64,000 nt of DNA, taken from positions 26,551 through 90,550 of the forward strand of contig NZ_CAWNSW010000004.1 of the NCBI RefSeq assembly GCF_963877135.1, written 5' to 3'. The position numbers and the translations under genes were made by a program. This DNA is from Stenomitos frigidus_A. Lineage in GTDB: Bacteria > Cyanobacteriota > Cyanobacteriia > Leptolyngbyales > Leptolyngbyaceae. Every line of letters starts with the position of its first letter. The stretch's first letter is position 1. Below, piece after piece: positions 1-7,437 of the stretch. The notes beneath the pieces were generated by a model. The model was not told where the DNA came from. It ran no database searches and worked only from the letters and a program-made list of their open reading frames with translations.

Positions 1-423
1 GCTATTCAAACCACTGAAATCGCCGCGAACGACAAAGCGATTGCCAACCAAGACAGCGCCTGCGGAGCCAAACGCAAAGGTTGATGCAGAGGGCACGGTC
101 GCCTTGCCTGTCATCACAGCGACATAACTGACCATCGGGGCACTTCGCATCGGCACCACCTCTGTAGGCACCGGAGCCATGTCTGTAGGCGTCGGTGCTG
201 GTGCTGCTGGCTCCGCTTGTGCCAACAACGCCGTTTCCGCTGCTTGCAGGTGCGTTGCCAATTGGGGGGCAGCATCTCTTATGAGACGGCTCTCGGCGTC
301 GATCGGTGCGATCGCAAGACTGTCAAAACTCTTGCTCATGGAAGGTGTTGAGACGCCCACAATCATCAGACAAGTCATTAGCCCAAGCACCAGGCCAACC
401 AAAGTTTTTCTGCTTCTACTCAT
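1..423 (-). CDS. Secreted protein, N-terminal 141 residues (possible CHRD domain), cut by window edge
   Basis: An open minus-strand frame runs from ATG at 423-421 to the window edge without a stop, so only the N-terminus is present. The first ~25 residues are Arg/Lys-rich then hydrophobic, like a signal peptide. A long Ala/Pro/Thr-rich linker follows (residues ~55-95). The last visible residues, VVRGDFSGLNS, resemble the start of a CHRD repeat (chordin-like beta domain common in secreted cyanobacterial proteins). That family call is inference from about 12 residues; export to periplasm or outside is likely. Confidence 0.5.
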   Translation of the reverse strand, partial: MSRSRKTLVGLVLGLMTCLMIVGVSTPSMSKSFDSLAIAPIDAESRLIRDAAPQLATHLQAAETALLAQAEPAAPAPTPTDMAPVPTEVVPMRSAPMVSYVAVMTGKATVPSASTFAFGSAGAVLVGNRFVVRGDFSGLNS

Positions 424-1038
424 GATATTCCTTGTAAGCTCAATAATGGTCTTTGTTTCCTAACCCTGCTCTAGAGACTGGTTTGGGCACTCAAAAAGCT
501 CGCCTTTACTCGTCACTAGGGCGATCGTGCTGGCAGGTAAAATTCGAAAACCCAGTACACCCTACAGAGTTAATACGGGGTTTCAGGGTTAATACGAGGG
601 TTTAGGGTGTTTAGATGCATTTTGCTAAGAACATTGCTGAGTCGGCTGCGTTTCATCACTGCGTCGAGGCGACAATTTCCGTACTGGCTGCGTTGATCGG
701 TGCGATCGGTGCATGAATCCTAAAGGCGCTACTTAAGCTCAGTTAAAGGGGGCATCCAGAGGCTTGACCCCAGTGAGTTGGTTTCCCAGCAATCGTTTGC
801 CTTGCTAAAGAGGCATTATTGTACGGGTCGTTATATAAGCTAACTAGATTAAAGCTGGTGCTTTTATTACGAATACCATTCATCCCACTGATACATTGAC
901 GTTTCTAAAGCTGTTGTTTTCCCGTAGTATCAAGAGTAAAGCTGATTCAGGAAGCAGACTTTATTCAAACAGAGCTACAGAGCCAGCTTCCAATGAGCTT
1001 AGAGTGCTGTTTCCATTAATAATTGAGAGGACCACTGC
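424..1038. other. Intergenic region between the divergent secreted-protein gene and petF
   Basis: No gene is supported in these 615 bases. They must hold the divergent promoters. Two adjacent 19-base copies beginning GTTAATACG lie at 569-587 and 588-606. A GAGAGG ribosome-binding site lies about ten bases before the petF ATG. No clear -35/-10 pair could be assigned. Confidence 0.6.
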
Positions 1039-1338
1039 ATGGCAACTTTTAAGGTCACGTTAGTCAACGAGGCCGAAGGGCTGAACACAACGATCGAAGT
1101 TCCCGAAGACGAGTACATTCTCGACGCCGCCGAAGAACAGGGGCTTGATCTACCCTATTCCTGCAGAGCGGGGGCTTGTTCTACTTGTGCTGGCAAAATT
1201 AAAGAGGGCACCGTTGATCAGTCTGACCAATCCTTCCTGGATGATGATCAGATTGAAGCTGGTTACGTGTTGACATGCGTCGCTTATCCGACCTCTGATG
1301 TCACAATTATCACGCATCAAGAAGAAGAGCTGTACTAA
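1039..1338 (+). CDS. petF: Plant-type [2Fe-2S] ferredoxin
   Basis: The 99-residue protein is the soluble stromal-side electron carrier that takes electrons from photosystem I to ferredoxin-NADP reductase, nitrogen and sulfur assimilation enzymes and thioredoxin reductase. The cluster ligands are Cys42, Cys47, Cys50 and Cys80 in the C-x4-C-x2-C...C pattern, and the acidic surface typical of photosynthetic ferredoxins is present (EVPEDEYILDAAEEQG). Length is normal for the family. The ATG has a GAGAGG site upstream. It stands alone, followed by its own terminator, as expected of a monocistronic petF. Confidence 0.96.
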   Translation: MATFKVTLVNEAEGLNTTIEVPEDEYILDAAEEQGLDLPYSCRAGACSTCAGKIKEGTVDQSDQSFLDDDQIEAGYVLTCVAYPTSDVTIITHQEEELY

Positions 1339-1374
1339 CTGATTGTTTCAGCCATAGTACCTATCTGTAGAAGG

Positions 1375-1409
1375 GGCAAGGAGACTTAACCATCTCTTTG
1401 CCTCTTTTT
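1375..1409 (+). terminator. Rho-independent terminator of petF
   Basis: GGCAAGGAGA (1375-1384) pairs with TCTCTTTGCC (1393-1402) with one G-T pair, and a T-rich run follows at 1403-1409. Confidence 0.8.
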
Positions 1410-1461
1410 GCTTGGTGCGTCTGCAGGCGCTACGGGGCTACTGGAGGGGTGTTAGCGTGTT

Positions 1462-3135
1462 TTATCCGCCACTGGCTTTGCCTCGATCGTCCCGCCAAAA
1501 GGTAATGGTGTTGTTGATTGGCTGTAATTGCGTACCAGGGAAGTAGAAACTGAGGATACGATCGCTCGACCAGCCGAGCTTGCCTAAATGATAGGTGCCT
1601 GTCTGGCTCAGCCCAACGCCATGCCCAAACCCACCGCCAATGAAGGTATACCCCTTCAACACTCGGTTCATGCCATAAAGCGGTTCTAGATAGAAGAGGG
1701 TGCTATTGGGGGCATAGAGCGCCACTAAAATATTGTCCTTTGCCAGCTCGACTTTGCCAGCATCAGTTGTGACGGTTAGCTTAAGCACTCGTCCAGCGGG
1801 CGATCGTTGCGCTACATCCAGGCGTTGAATGGTTTTGAAGGTTGCCAACGGGCTTTTAATCGTTGTTAAATAGCGCCGCAAGTCCCGGTTCAACGTCTCC
1901 TTTGGGCTCTCGATGCGCCAACGGAACAGCTCACCACCCGCTTCGTTGAAGCCTTTGGTTTGGCTGATAAAGCGGCGGAAGTTTTTCTCATCGGCTAAGC
2001 TCTGGCGCGACAGATCCCAGGGGGTACCGACCGAATCGATGACTGCCTTCAAGTAAGGCCGTTCGGCACCGGACCACACATCATTAAAGGGAGCTGTAAT
2101 CCCGCCTGTAGAAGAAGAATAGACGGCATCAACCAGTTCGTTGTTGTAGGTCAGCACCTTGCCACGAGTCGCCGCGATCGCCCGATCGGTGGCTGGATGC
2201 GCACCCGTAATGCCGTTATAGACCTGACATTGGGTATCGGCACAAAGCTGATAGCCGTCGATCGCAAAGCGTCGCAGGTTCCGAAGGGCATACGTCCGCG
2301 CCAGAATTGCTTGTACCTCCAGCACTGGTTGGACGGCCCACGTGCCAATTTCGTAAGGTACGACACCGCGAAGGTAGGCTTCGAGCGGCACCTGATTGAC
2401 TAATGTATACGTGCCGTAAGTGTTGGGCTGTAACCGCAAACTGCCTGTGTAGAGGTGTCGATTCTTGTCACCGCTTTTCTGGGTCACTTGAATAACGCCC
2501 TGCCCCGACGCGATTTCGATGCGATCGCGTGTATAGCGGTAACCATTCACCACCAGCGATGCACGCGGTTGCTTGGGCAAAACCTGTGTGTCAATATAAG
2601 CCGTTTGAATGCCGCGTTCCTGCAAGCTTTGCAGCAGCAAGCGGCGCAACAGCGGTGTGGAGTAGGTTTCTCGCTTTGCCCACACTTGCCAGCGCTCAGG
2701 TTGGGCCACTTCTACCGGAATGCCTTGAGCCTGCCAACGACTGGCGCTATCTTCAGCGCTTTCAAAGCTGCGGTGGGTGGTGAGTACGACCCGTTCTTGC
2801 AGTGCTGGTTCTGGCAATGGTTGCTGTACAACATCCAGTGTGGCGCTGGTGCCAGTGACGGTTTGCGGCTTACCCTCTGTTTCAAAGAGGAAGGTGAGGC
2901 GATCGCCTGACTGTGCCTGCAACGCGAGTGCGTCGGTTGGTTTGCTGCCGAAACGCTGCTCCACTCCTACCTGTAAAGTAATATCTTTACGGTCGGCCGC
3001 AACACTTGATCCAGCCGATAGACCCAACAGGAAAATTGCTGACAATGTAGCCCAGCATCCTTTTTGGGATCGCAAGGATTGGATAAAGGGCACTAACAGC
3101 CGTGAAGAAACCCGATCGCAGTAATCTCGTTGCAT
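1462..3135 (-). CDS. SpoIID/LytB-domain protein (amidase-enhancer-like), secreted
   Basis: 557 residues with an N-terminal hydrophobic segment (~residues 27-47, ending SAGSSVAA) that looks like a signal peptide. A central beta-rich region (~95-230) resembles the substrate-binding part of SpoIID/LytB proteins, and the rest is the SpoIID domain: LEAYLRGVVPYEIG, ILARTYALRN, YSSSTGGIT and the C-terminal FGHGVGLSQTGTYHLGKLGWS. In Bacillus this family degrades or remodels peptidoglycan, or stimulates amidases. The role in cyanobacteria is not established but a cell-wall location is likely. It is monocistronic and convergent with petF. Confidence 0.88.
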   Translation of the reverse strand: MQRDYCDRVSSRLLVPFIQSLRSQKGCWATLSAIFLLGLSAGSSVAADRKDITLQVGVEQRFGSKPTDALALQAQSGDRLTFLFETEGKPQTVTGTSATLDVVQQPLPEPALQERVVLTTHRSFESAEDSASRWQAQGIPVEVAQPERWQVWAKRETYSTPLLRRLLLQSLQERGIQTAYIDTQVLPKQPRASLVVNGYRYTRDRIEIASGQGVIQVTQKSGDKNRHLYTGSLRLQPNTYGTYTLVNQVPLEAYLRGVVPYEIGTWAVQPVLEVQAILARTYALRNLRRFAIDGYQLCADTQCQVYNGITGAHPATDRAIAATRGKVLTYNNELVDAVYSSSTGGITAPFNDVWSGAERPYLKAVIDSVGTPWDLSRQSLADEKNFRRFISQTKGFNEAGGELFRWRIESPKETLNRDLRRYLTTIKSPLATFKTIQRLDVAQRSPAGRVLKLTVTTDAGKVELAKDNILVALYAPNSTLFYLEPLYGMNRVLKGYTFIGGGFGHGVGLSQTGTYHLGKLGWSSDRILSFYFPGTQLQPINNTITFWRDDRGKASGG

Positions 3136-3222
3136 TCAGCAGGAAGGGTCTGAAAGATGACTCCATCCTACGATAATGCGCTCTCACTCAAACGGCACGA
3201 TTCTTCATCAAACGCCCTTGTA

Positions 3223-3948
3223 TCAGGCGATCGGGCTCACTTTCGCCCGGTAAAGCAAGCGATCACCTTGCCGATACCCTGTATAGCGCACTTTGACCGG
3301 CTCCCCAATCTGAGCAGTACCCGTCATCAACTGGTGGTACTGGAGATCGTAGGGAATTTCAGCCCCAACCGGGGCGATCGCCTCAATGCCCCAGTCTTCC
3401 AGCAGTCGATCGAGCGGACGCAATAACGGGAGCAGCTTGACCGCAGGAGCCTGGGGATTTTGCTGCGCTGCATACGCCGCTGTCGGCAGTTGTAGCAGCA
3501 GAGATTCCAACGTTTGTATGCTTGCCTGCTGAAACTCCTGCCAAAGCGTCTGGCGCTGTTGTACGAGCTGTTGCTGGAGGCGATCGTACTCCTGCCTCAA
3601 ATCTGATAGCTCTTGCAGCGTGGCAGAGTTTTGAGTTTTGAGTTCTAAATTTTGAGTTTTGAGTTTTGAGTTTTGAGTTTTGAGTTCCGAGCTTTTAGGC
3701 TCACCTCCCGACTCCTGAGCGCTGAGCGCTGACTCCTGAGCGCTCAGCGCTAACAGTTCCATCACCGACACTTGCAACGTTTGGCTTAGTCGCAACAGAG
3801 TATCAACCCGCAAATTAGCCGTTTCCCCTCGCCGCAGATGCCTAATTTGCTGTTCTGATATGCCCGTTGCCCGGCTGAGTGCCCTAAAACTTAAAAAACC
3901 CACCGCCTGCATCAACTCGCGCAAACGGTGGGTGAAATCTTGAGACAT
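3223..3948 (-). CDS. XRE-type HTH protein fused to a GrpE-like C-terminal domain
   Basis: 241 residues. Residues ~5-62 form a Cro/CI-type helix-turn-helix (FRALSRATGISEQQIRHLRRG). Residues ~66-107 are encoded by two short repeat tracts and give a periodic SELKTQNSKLKTQN stretch that continues into a Gln/Leu-rich coiled coil (~108-140). The C-terminus (~165-241) resembles the GrpE head domain: LLPLLRPLDRLLEDWGIEAI, GAEIPYDLQYHQLM, GYRQGDRLLYRAKVSP. The N-terminal call is firm, the GrpE call moderate. A DNA-binding protein with a DnaK-exchange-factor-like tail suggests a chaperone-linked regulator, but this is inference. Confidence 0.75.
   Translation of the reverse strand: MSQDFTHRLRELMQAVGFLSFRALSRATGISEQQIRHLRRGETANLRVDTLLRLSQTLQVSVMELLALSAQESALSAQESGGEPKSSELKTQNSKLKTQNLELKTQNSATLQELSDLRQEYDRLQQQLVQQRQTLWQEFQQASIQTLESLLLQLPTAAYAAQQNPQAPAVKLLPLLRPLDRLLEDWGIEAIAPVGAEIPYDLQYHQLMTGTAQIGEPVKVRYTGYRQGDRLLYRAKVSPIA
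3626..3751. repeat. Short repeat tracts inside the HTH/GrpE-like gene
   Basis: GAGTTTTGAGTTTTGAG-type repeats (3626-3688) and a CTCCTGAGCGCTGAGCGC-type tract (3712-3751) lie inside the coding frame and leave it open. The same units recur in many gaps of this window. Confidence 0.85.
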
Positions 3949-3999
3949 AGGGAAAGACGTTTTGAGTAAGAAGCTTTGAATTTTAAGTGGTTACCCCTC

Positions 4000-4030
4000 A
4001 CTCAAAACTCAAAACTCAAAACTCTTAACT
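4000..4030. repeat. ACTCAAA heptamer tract
   Basis: Tandem ACTCAAA units in the gap between dps and the HTH gene; the same unit as the tract inside the neighbouring coding sequence, seen here in the opposite orientation. Confidence 0.85.
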
Positions 4031-4040
4031 TTCTGCACTC

Positions 4041-4532
4041 TTAACCTTCCAGCAGGCTTCTCAGCATCCAAGCTGTCTTCTCGTGCACCTGCATCCGTTG
4101 GGTTAACAGGTCAGCGGTTGGCTCATCATGCACTTGTTCAAGAGTCGGAAAGATCGATCGTGCGGTTCGCACAACGGCTTCTTGCCCTTCGACTAACTCA
4201 CGAATCATATCTTCAGCCTTAGGCACACCCGTTGGTTCAGGAATAGAGCTCAGACGGCCAAACTCTGAATAGGTGCCAGGTGCTGGGAAACCCAGTGCCC
4301 GAATGCGTTCAGCAATCAGGTCTACTGCAAGTGCCAATTCGGTGTACTGCCCTTCAAACATCAGGTGAAGCGTTTGAAACATTGGCCCCGTGACGTTCCA
4401 GTGAAAGTTGTGGGTCTTGAGATAAAGAGAATAGGTGTCTGCCAAGAGATGGGATAACCCCTCCGCGATCGCACCCCTCGATTTCTCGTCAATACCAGTG
4501 TTGATTGGAATCGTTGCAATTGGAACTGACAT
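4041..4532 (-). CDS. dps: Dps-family ferritin-like DNA-protection protein
   Basis: The 163-residue four-helix protein forms dodecamers that oxidise and store iron using hydrogen peroxide, protecting DNA in stress or stationary phase. The inter-subunit ferroxidase ligands fit the family spacing exactly: His44, His56, Asp71 and Glu75 (12, 15 and 4 apart) within HNFHWNVTGPMFQTLH and DLIAERI. Length is normal. The next gene on the same strand upstream is sulfiredoxin, another peroxide-defence gene. Confidence 0.95.
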   Translation of the reverse strand: MSVPIATIPINTGIDEKSRGAIAEGLSHLLADTYSLYLKTHNFHWNVTGPMFQTLHLMFEGQYTELALAVDLIAERIRALGFPAPGTYSEFGRLSSIPEPTGVPKAEDMIRELVEGQEAVVRTARSIFPTLEQVHDEPTADLLTQRMQVHEKTAWMLRSLLEG

Positions 4533-4705
4533 ACTGTTCTCCGATTAAATGAAAATTCTCTGAAATGAGCTGATGAACATTGTAGAAAGGCGCTGTATGC
4601 GGCAACGAACGCCGATTGAGTCTCTCAAGGGATTCTAGAACCTTCTAACGCTTTCTAGCAAAGACCTTGACGCCACCATTGACGCATCTTGCGGTTAAGT
4701 TCAGC

Positions 4706-4969
4706 CTAAGCCAGGTGTCGTTGTAAAACCGAACGTGGGGCGCGGCGCACCCGGCAAAGAATCGTCTCTTGCCCTAAACGACTACAGGCTTCGTAGCGGT
4801 GACAGCCTGAAAAACCGTAATACTCTCCGTCAACTTCAAGCACATCGATCGGCTCTTGCAGCCCAATGTCTTGAATCGACTCCATCAAGGCCGCAACCTT
4901 TGCCTGATCGTTTTGCCGAAACAACGGGCGACGAATCTTGCTAATGGGGACTTCCTGTAGCTTGACCAT
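4706..4969 (-). CDS. srxA: Sulfiredoxin
   Basis: 87 residues, the usual size of cyanobacterial sulfiredoxin, with a ParB/Srx fold. It reduces the sulfinic acid form of 2-Cys peroxiredoxins using ATP. The catalytic motif FSGCHRYEA places the active Cys at residue 56, directly before His57-Arg58. The N-terminal VPISKIRRP and the DIGLQEPIDVLEVDG segment are typical. The gene lies between ruvA and dps on the same strand; the pairing with dps fits an oxidative-stress role. Confidence 0.92.
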   Translation of the reverse strand: MVKLQEVPISKIRRPLFRQNDQAKVAALMESIQDIGLQEPIDVLEVDGEYYGFSGCHRYEACSRLGQETILCRVRRAPRSVLQRHLA

Positions 4970-5025
4970 ATCATCTCTCTTGATCTCACCCTTAAATCAT
5001 ACTCGTTATGACTACGGATTGCAAG

Positions 5026-5076
5026 TTAGCTGTAGTCAACTGTCAGGTAGCACTCCTGGCAGTTGACTATAGCTAA
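5026..5076. terminator. Long hairpin between ruvA and the sulfiredoxin gene
   Basis: TTAGCTGTAGTCAACTGTCA (start of the arm at 5026-5047) pairs with the arm at 5055-5076 over 22 positions with two G-T type mismatches and a 7-base loop. No T-run follows on either strand, so it may be an attenuator or mRNA-end structure instead of a classical terminator. Confidence 0.55.
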
Positions 5077-5081
5077 ACTTC

Positions 5082-5702
5082 TTACCGACTCAACCACGCG
5101 ATCGCGCTGCGAATCCACTCTTCAGCATCGGCAGTTTTTGAGAGGGTGCTGCTTTGCCCAACCGTTTGCAATGCCTGGGTGATTTCGCTGTTGGTATACC
5201 CCAAGGCCAGCAACGTCATCTCGACATCTTCTTGGATGGAGAGTGTTGGTCCCGCAGATGGTGCGGTAATCATGCCCGCTTGCTGTCGCCATTCTGCTAG
5301 CTTGGTTTTTAGCTCTAAGGCGATGCGTTCGGCGGTTTTGGTGCCGACGCCTGGAGTGCGAGAGAGGGCACGAGTATTGCCAACGACGATCGCCTGTACC
5401 AAATCTTGCAGCCCCATTGTGTCGAGCAATGCCAGTGCCAGTTGGGGACCAATGCCACTGACGCTGACCAGTTGCCGAAACAGATCGCGCTCGGCAGCAG
5501 AGTCAAAGCCAAACAGCACGATCTGATCTTCGCGTACATGCAGGTGGGTAAAAATCTGCACCGTCTCTCCGCCAGACACCTGCTGCAACAGTCGCGGCAC
5601 AATTTGGATGTCATAGCCGATTTGCCCAACCTCCAACGTCAACGTGACGCGGTTATTGGCTTTTTGAATGTACGCAACAGTGCCCTTGAGGTAACCGATC
5701 AT
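5082..5702 (-). CDS. ruvA: Holliday junction branch-migration protein RuvA
   Basis: 206 residues. RuvA tetramers bind Holliday junctions and load the RuvB motor during recombination repair. The N-terminal OB fold (MIGYLKGTVAYI, HLHVREDQIVLFGF), the paired helix-hairpin-helix motifs (LVSVSGIGPQLALALL and LSRTPGVGTKTAERIALELK) and the C-terminal RuvB-binding helices (EMTLLALGYTNSEI) are all present and intact. RuvB is not encoded nearby. Confidence 0.96.
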   Translation of the reverse strand: MIGYLKGTVAYIQKANNRVTLTLEVGQIGYDIQIVPRLLQQVSGGETVQIFTHLHVREDQIVLFGFDSAAERDLFRQLVSVSGIGPQLALALLDTMGLQDLVQAIVVGNTRALSRTPGVGTKTAERIALELKTKLAEWRQQAGMITAPSAGPTLSIQEDVEMTLLALGYTNSEITQALQTVGQSSTLSKTADAEEWIRSAIAWLSR

Positions 5703-5837
5703 GCAAGTTGTGAGTCCGCTGAGATATCTGTGAGACTGCGATCGTAAGGGTTTGCAGGTAGCCCTCTGAGGCTCTTTGCGTTCTTGTGCGGTGTGTTAGA
5801 GCGTTTTCAACAGAGGAGCATCTGACCAAACTAAAGT

Positions 5838-6251
5838 TTAAGCTGGTGGGTGGCGATCGAAAAATGCTTCTTCTGCTCGAATTGCCAAGATGATTGTGCG
5901 CTTCAGTCTGAGTGCATCAACGGTTGCTCGTCCTACGGCAGTTAACCCAATTACACGAACACCTTCCCAGCGAAAATGTTCTCGCCAAACTTGTTTTCGA
6001 GGGTTAAAAATAGGGACGCTTTCCCCTGTCTCTGAATCTTCAAGCGTCTGTCGAGCACCTTTGTAAAGGGAACACGAGACACAAGCGAGTGCAAGGTTTT
6101 CGGCAATTGTCTCGCCTCCTGCCATCACTGGAATCACATGATCAATGTGAAAGGTCGCAGCCTGACCGGCTTGAGACAGCCCGCAATACTCGCACCGATC
6201 GCCCGCTTTTTGAATGACTAAACGCCTTAGAGACGCTGGAATCGAGGTCAT
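5838..6251 (-). CDS. HNH endonuclease-domain protein
   Basis: 137 residues. The HNH core is clear: CEYCG near residue 19, FHIDHVIPVMAGG (His-Asp-His metal site, ~35-47), then NLALACVSCSLYKG carrying the Asn and the second zinc-binding CxxC. Such short HNH proteins are usually DNA nicking or cutting enzymes; the substrate is unknown. Its ATG directly follows the stop codon of the 69-residue gene at 6252-6461, implying translational coupling and joint function. Confidence 0.85.
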   Translation of the reverse strand: MTSIPASLRRLVIQKAGDRCEYCGLSQAGQAATFHIDHVIPVMAGGETIAENLALACVSCSLYKGARQTLEDSETGESVPIFNPRKQVWREHFRWEGVRVIGLTAVGRATVDALRLKRTIILAIRAEEAFFDRHPPA

Positions 6252-6461
6252 TTACCCCTGCTGCATGACTCGCTGTGATTGCAGCCGCAGCAAAGAGAGG
6301 AATTCTGCTAGCTCAACCAACCCCTCTGCTTCCTGTCGCTCTGGCTGAGTCAACGCTTCACCAGAGTCCTGACGATTGAGCAAAAATTGCAGGCGCTCTT
6401 GCACACCTTCAGGTAATTCAAAATGCGCCAACTCAATGGGTATCTCGATCGTTTCGGGCAT
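6252..6461 (-). CDS. Small acidic conserved protein, partner of the HNH gene
   Basis: 69 residues, not recognised as a named family. The N-terminus (ETIEIPIELAHFELPEGVQERLQFLLNRQDSG) and a helical C-terminus (EAEGLVELAEFLSLLRLQSQRVMQQ) suggest a small helical, probably dimeric protein. Its stop codon abuts the HNH start without a gap. An antitoxin or immunity-like role for the nuclease is a guess from this arrangement only. Confidence 0.7.
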   Translation of the reverse strand: MPETIEIPIELAHFELPEGVQERLQFLLNRQDSGEALTQPERQEAEGLVELAEFLSLLRLQSQRVMQQG

Positions 6462-6563
6462 AGCGGAGCAACAAGGGCAATTACAAGTTCATATCATCAG
6501 TGTAGTTGAAAGCCCAACCTCGATCGCCGAACAGCAAGCTTCAGTGCTTTTAATCACAAACAA

Positions 6564-7319
6564 TCAACAACCTACAATAAACCCAAAATGTTGTAATCCT
6601 TCCAAAATGCCTCCGGCACATTCGGCGAGTGCCAGATAGCGGTTGGGATTGGGATTCGTACGGTGCCAGTGGAGCAGTTCGGGACGGGCATTACCGACGA
6701 TGATGCCGCGTTCGGAGCGATCGCGAAACAACGCCACATCATTCCCCGAATCACCACAGGCAATGGTATGCATCGGCTCAAACTCCAGGAATTGGCGCAC
6801 AAAGGTCATTGCCATCCCTTTATCTGCCTGACGTGGCAGAATATCCAGATCCTTCCCGCCGCTGAAAATGACTTGCGTATCTAACCCTTGTTCTTCCAGA
6901 AGGGCTTCCAAGTCAGGGATAACTTCTACAGCAGCCTGTTCGCTCAAAAAGTAGCTGACTTTAAAGGGTCGCTGCTCCGAATCGGGTTGTGGTACGAGGT
7001 CAACAAAGCGGGCAGCACTGGCAGCGACCAAGTCTCGTTGCCACCCAACGGCTAGCTTTTGTACCCAGATGGAGTCAGGTTTGTCGCTGCCTTGATGGTA
7101 AATTTCGGTGCCGACTGCGCAGATGAGGATATCGGGCGTCAGGAGCGGTTTTTCGCTAATCAGTTGGCGATAGCTAGTGGGCGATCGCCCCGTGGAGTAC
7201 ACAATTTGGGTGCCATACTGCTGGCGATGCTGCTCTAAGTGCTGGTTGAGATCGTGCATGGCGCGATCGTCGCCCACCAGCGTATGATCCAGGTCGGTCA
7301 CAAAAAGAAAGGGCTTCAC
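6564..7319 (-). CDS. spp: Sucrose-6-phosphate phosphatase (HAD-IIB)
   Basis: 251 residues, matching the family. It removes phosphate from sucrose-6-phosphate, the last step of sucrose synthesis used for osmotic adjustment. HAD motif I is FVTDLDHTLVGD (nucleophile Asp9), motif II YSTGRSP, motif III Lys in LPRQADKGMAM, motif IV IACGDSGNDVALF. The VIFSGGKDLDILP segment and C-terminal NRYLALAECAGGILEGLQHF are characteristic of SPP. Sucrose-phosphate synthase is not in this window. Confidence 0.88.
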   Translation of the reverse strand: MKPFLFVTDLDHTLVGDDRAMHDLNQHLEQHRQQYGTQIVYSTGRSPTSYRQLISEKPLLTPDILICAVGTEIYHQGSDKPDSIWVQKLAVGWQRDLVAASAARFVDLVPQPDSEQRPFKVSYFLSEQAAVEVIPDLEALLEEQGLDTQVIFSGGKDLDILPRQADKGMAMTFVRQFLEFEPMHTIACGDSGNDVALFRDRSERGIIVGNARPELLHWHRTNPNPNRYLALAECAGGILEGLQHFGFIVGC

Positions 7320-7414
7320 GGGTTACAGCGTCAGTGTGAGGAGGTTTGCAAGTCATCCAACTTCCTCAGAGTGTATCGCTCAGTGTGACGTGTTGTAAGT
7401 AGTAGGGGAAAAAG

Positions 7415-7437
7415 CAGTCAGCGGTCAGCGGTCAGCT
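7415..7437. repeat. GGTCAGC heptamer tract at the end of the TPR gene
   Basis: Three tandem units of GGTCAGC type. On the minus strand they give GCT GAC CGC TGA, the last codons and the stop of the TPR gene. Confidence 0.8.
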
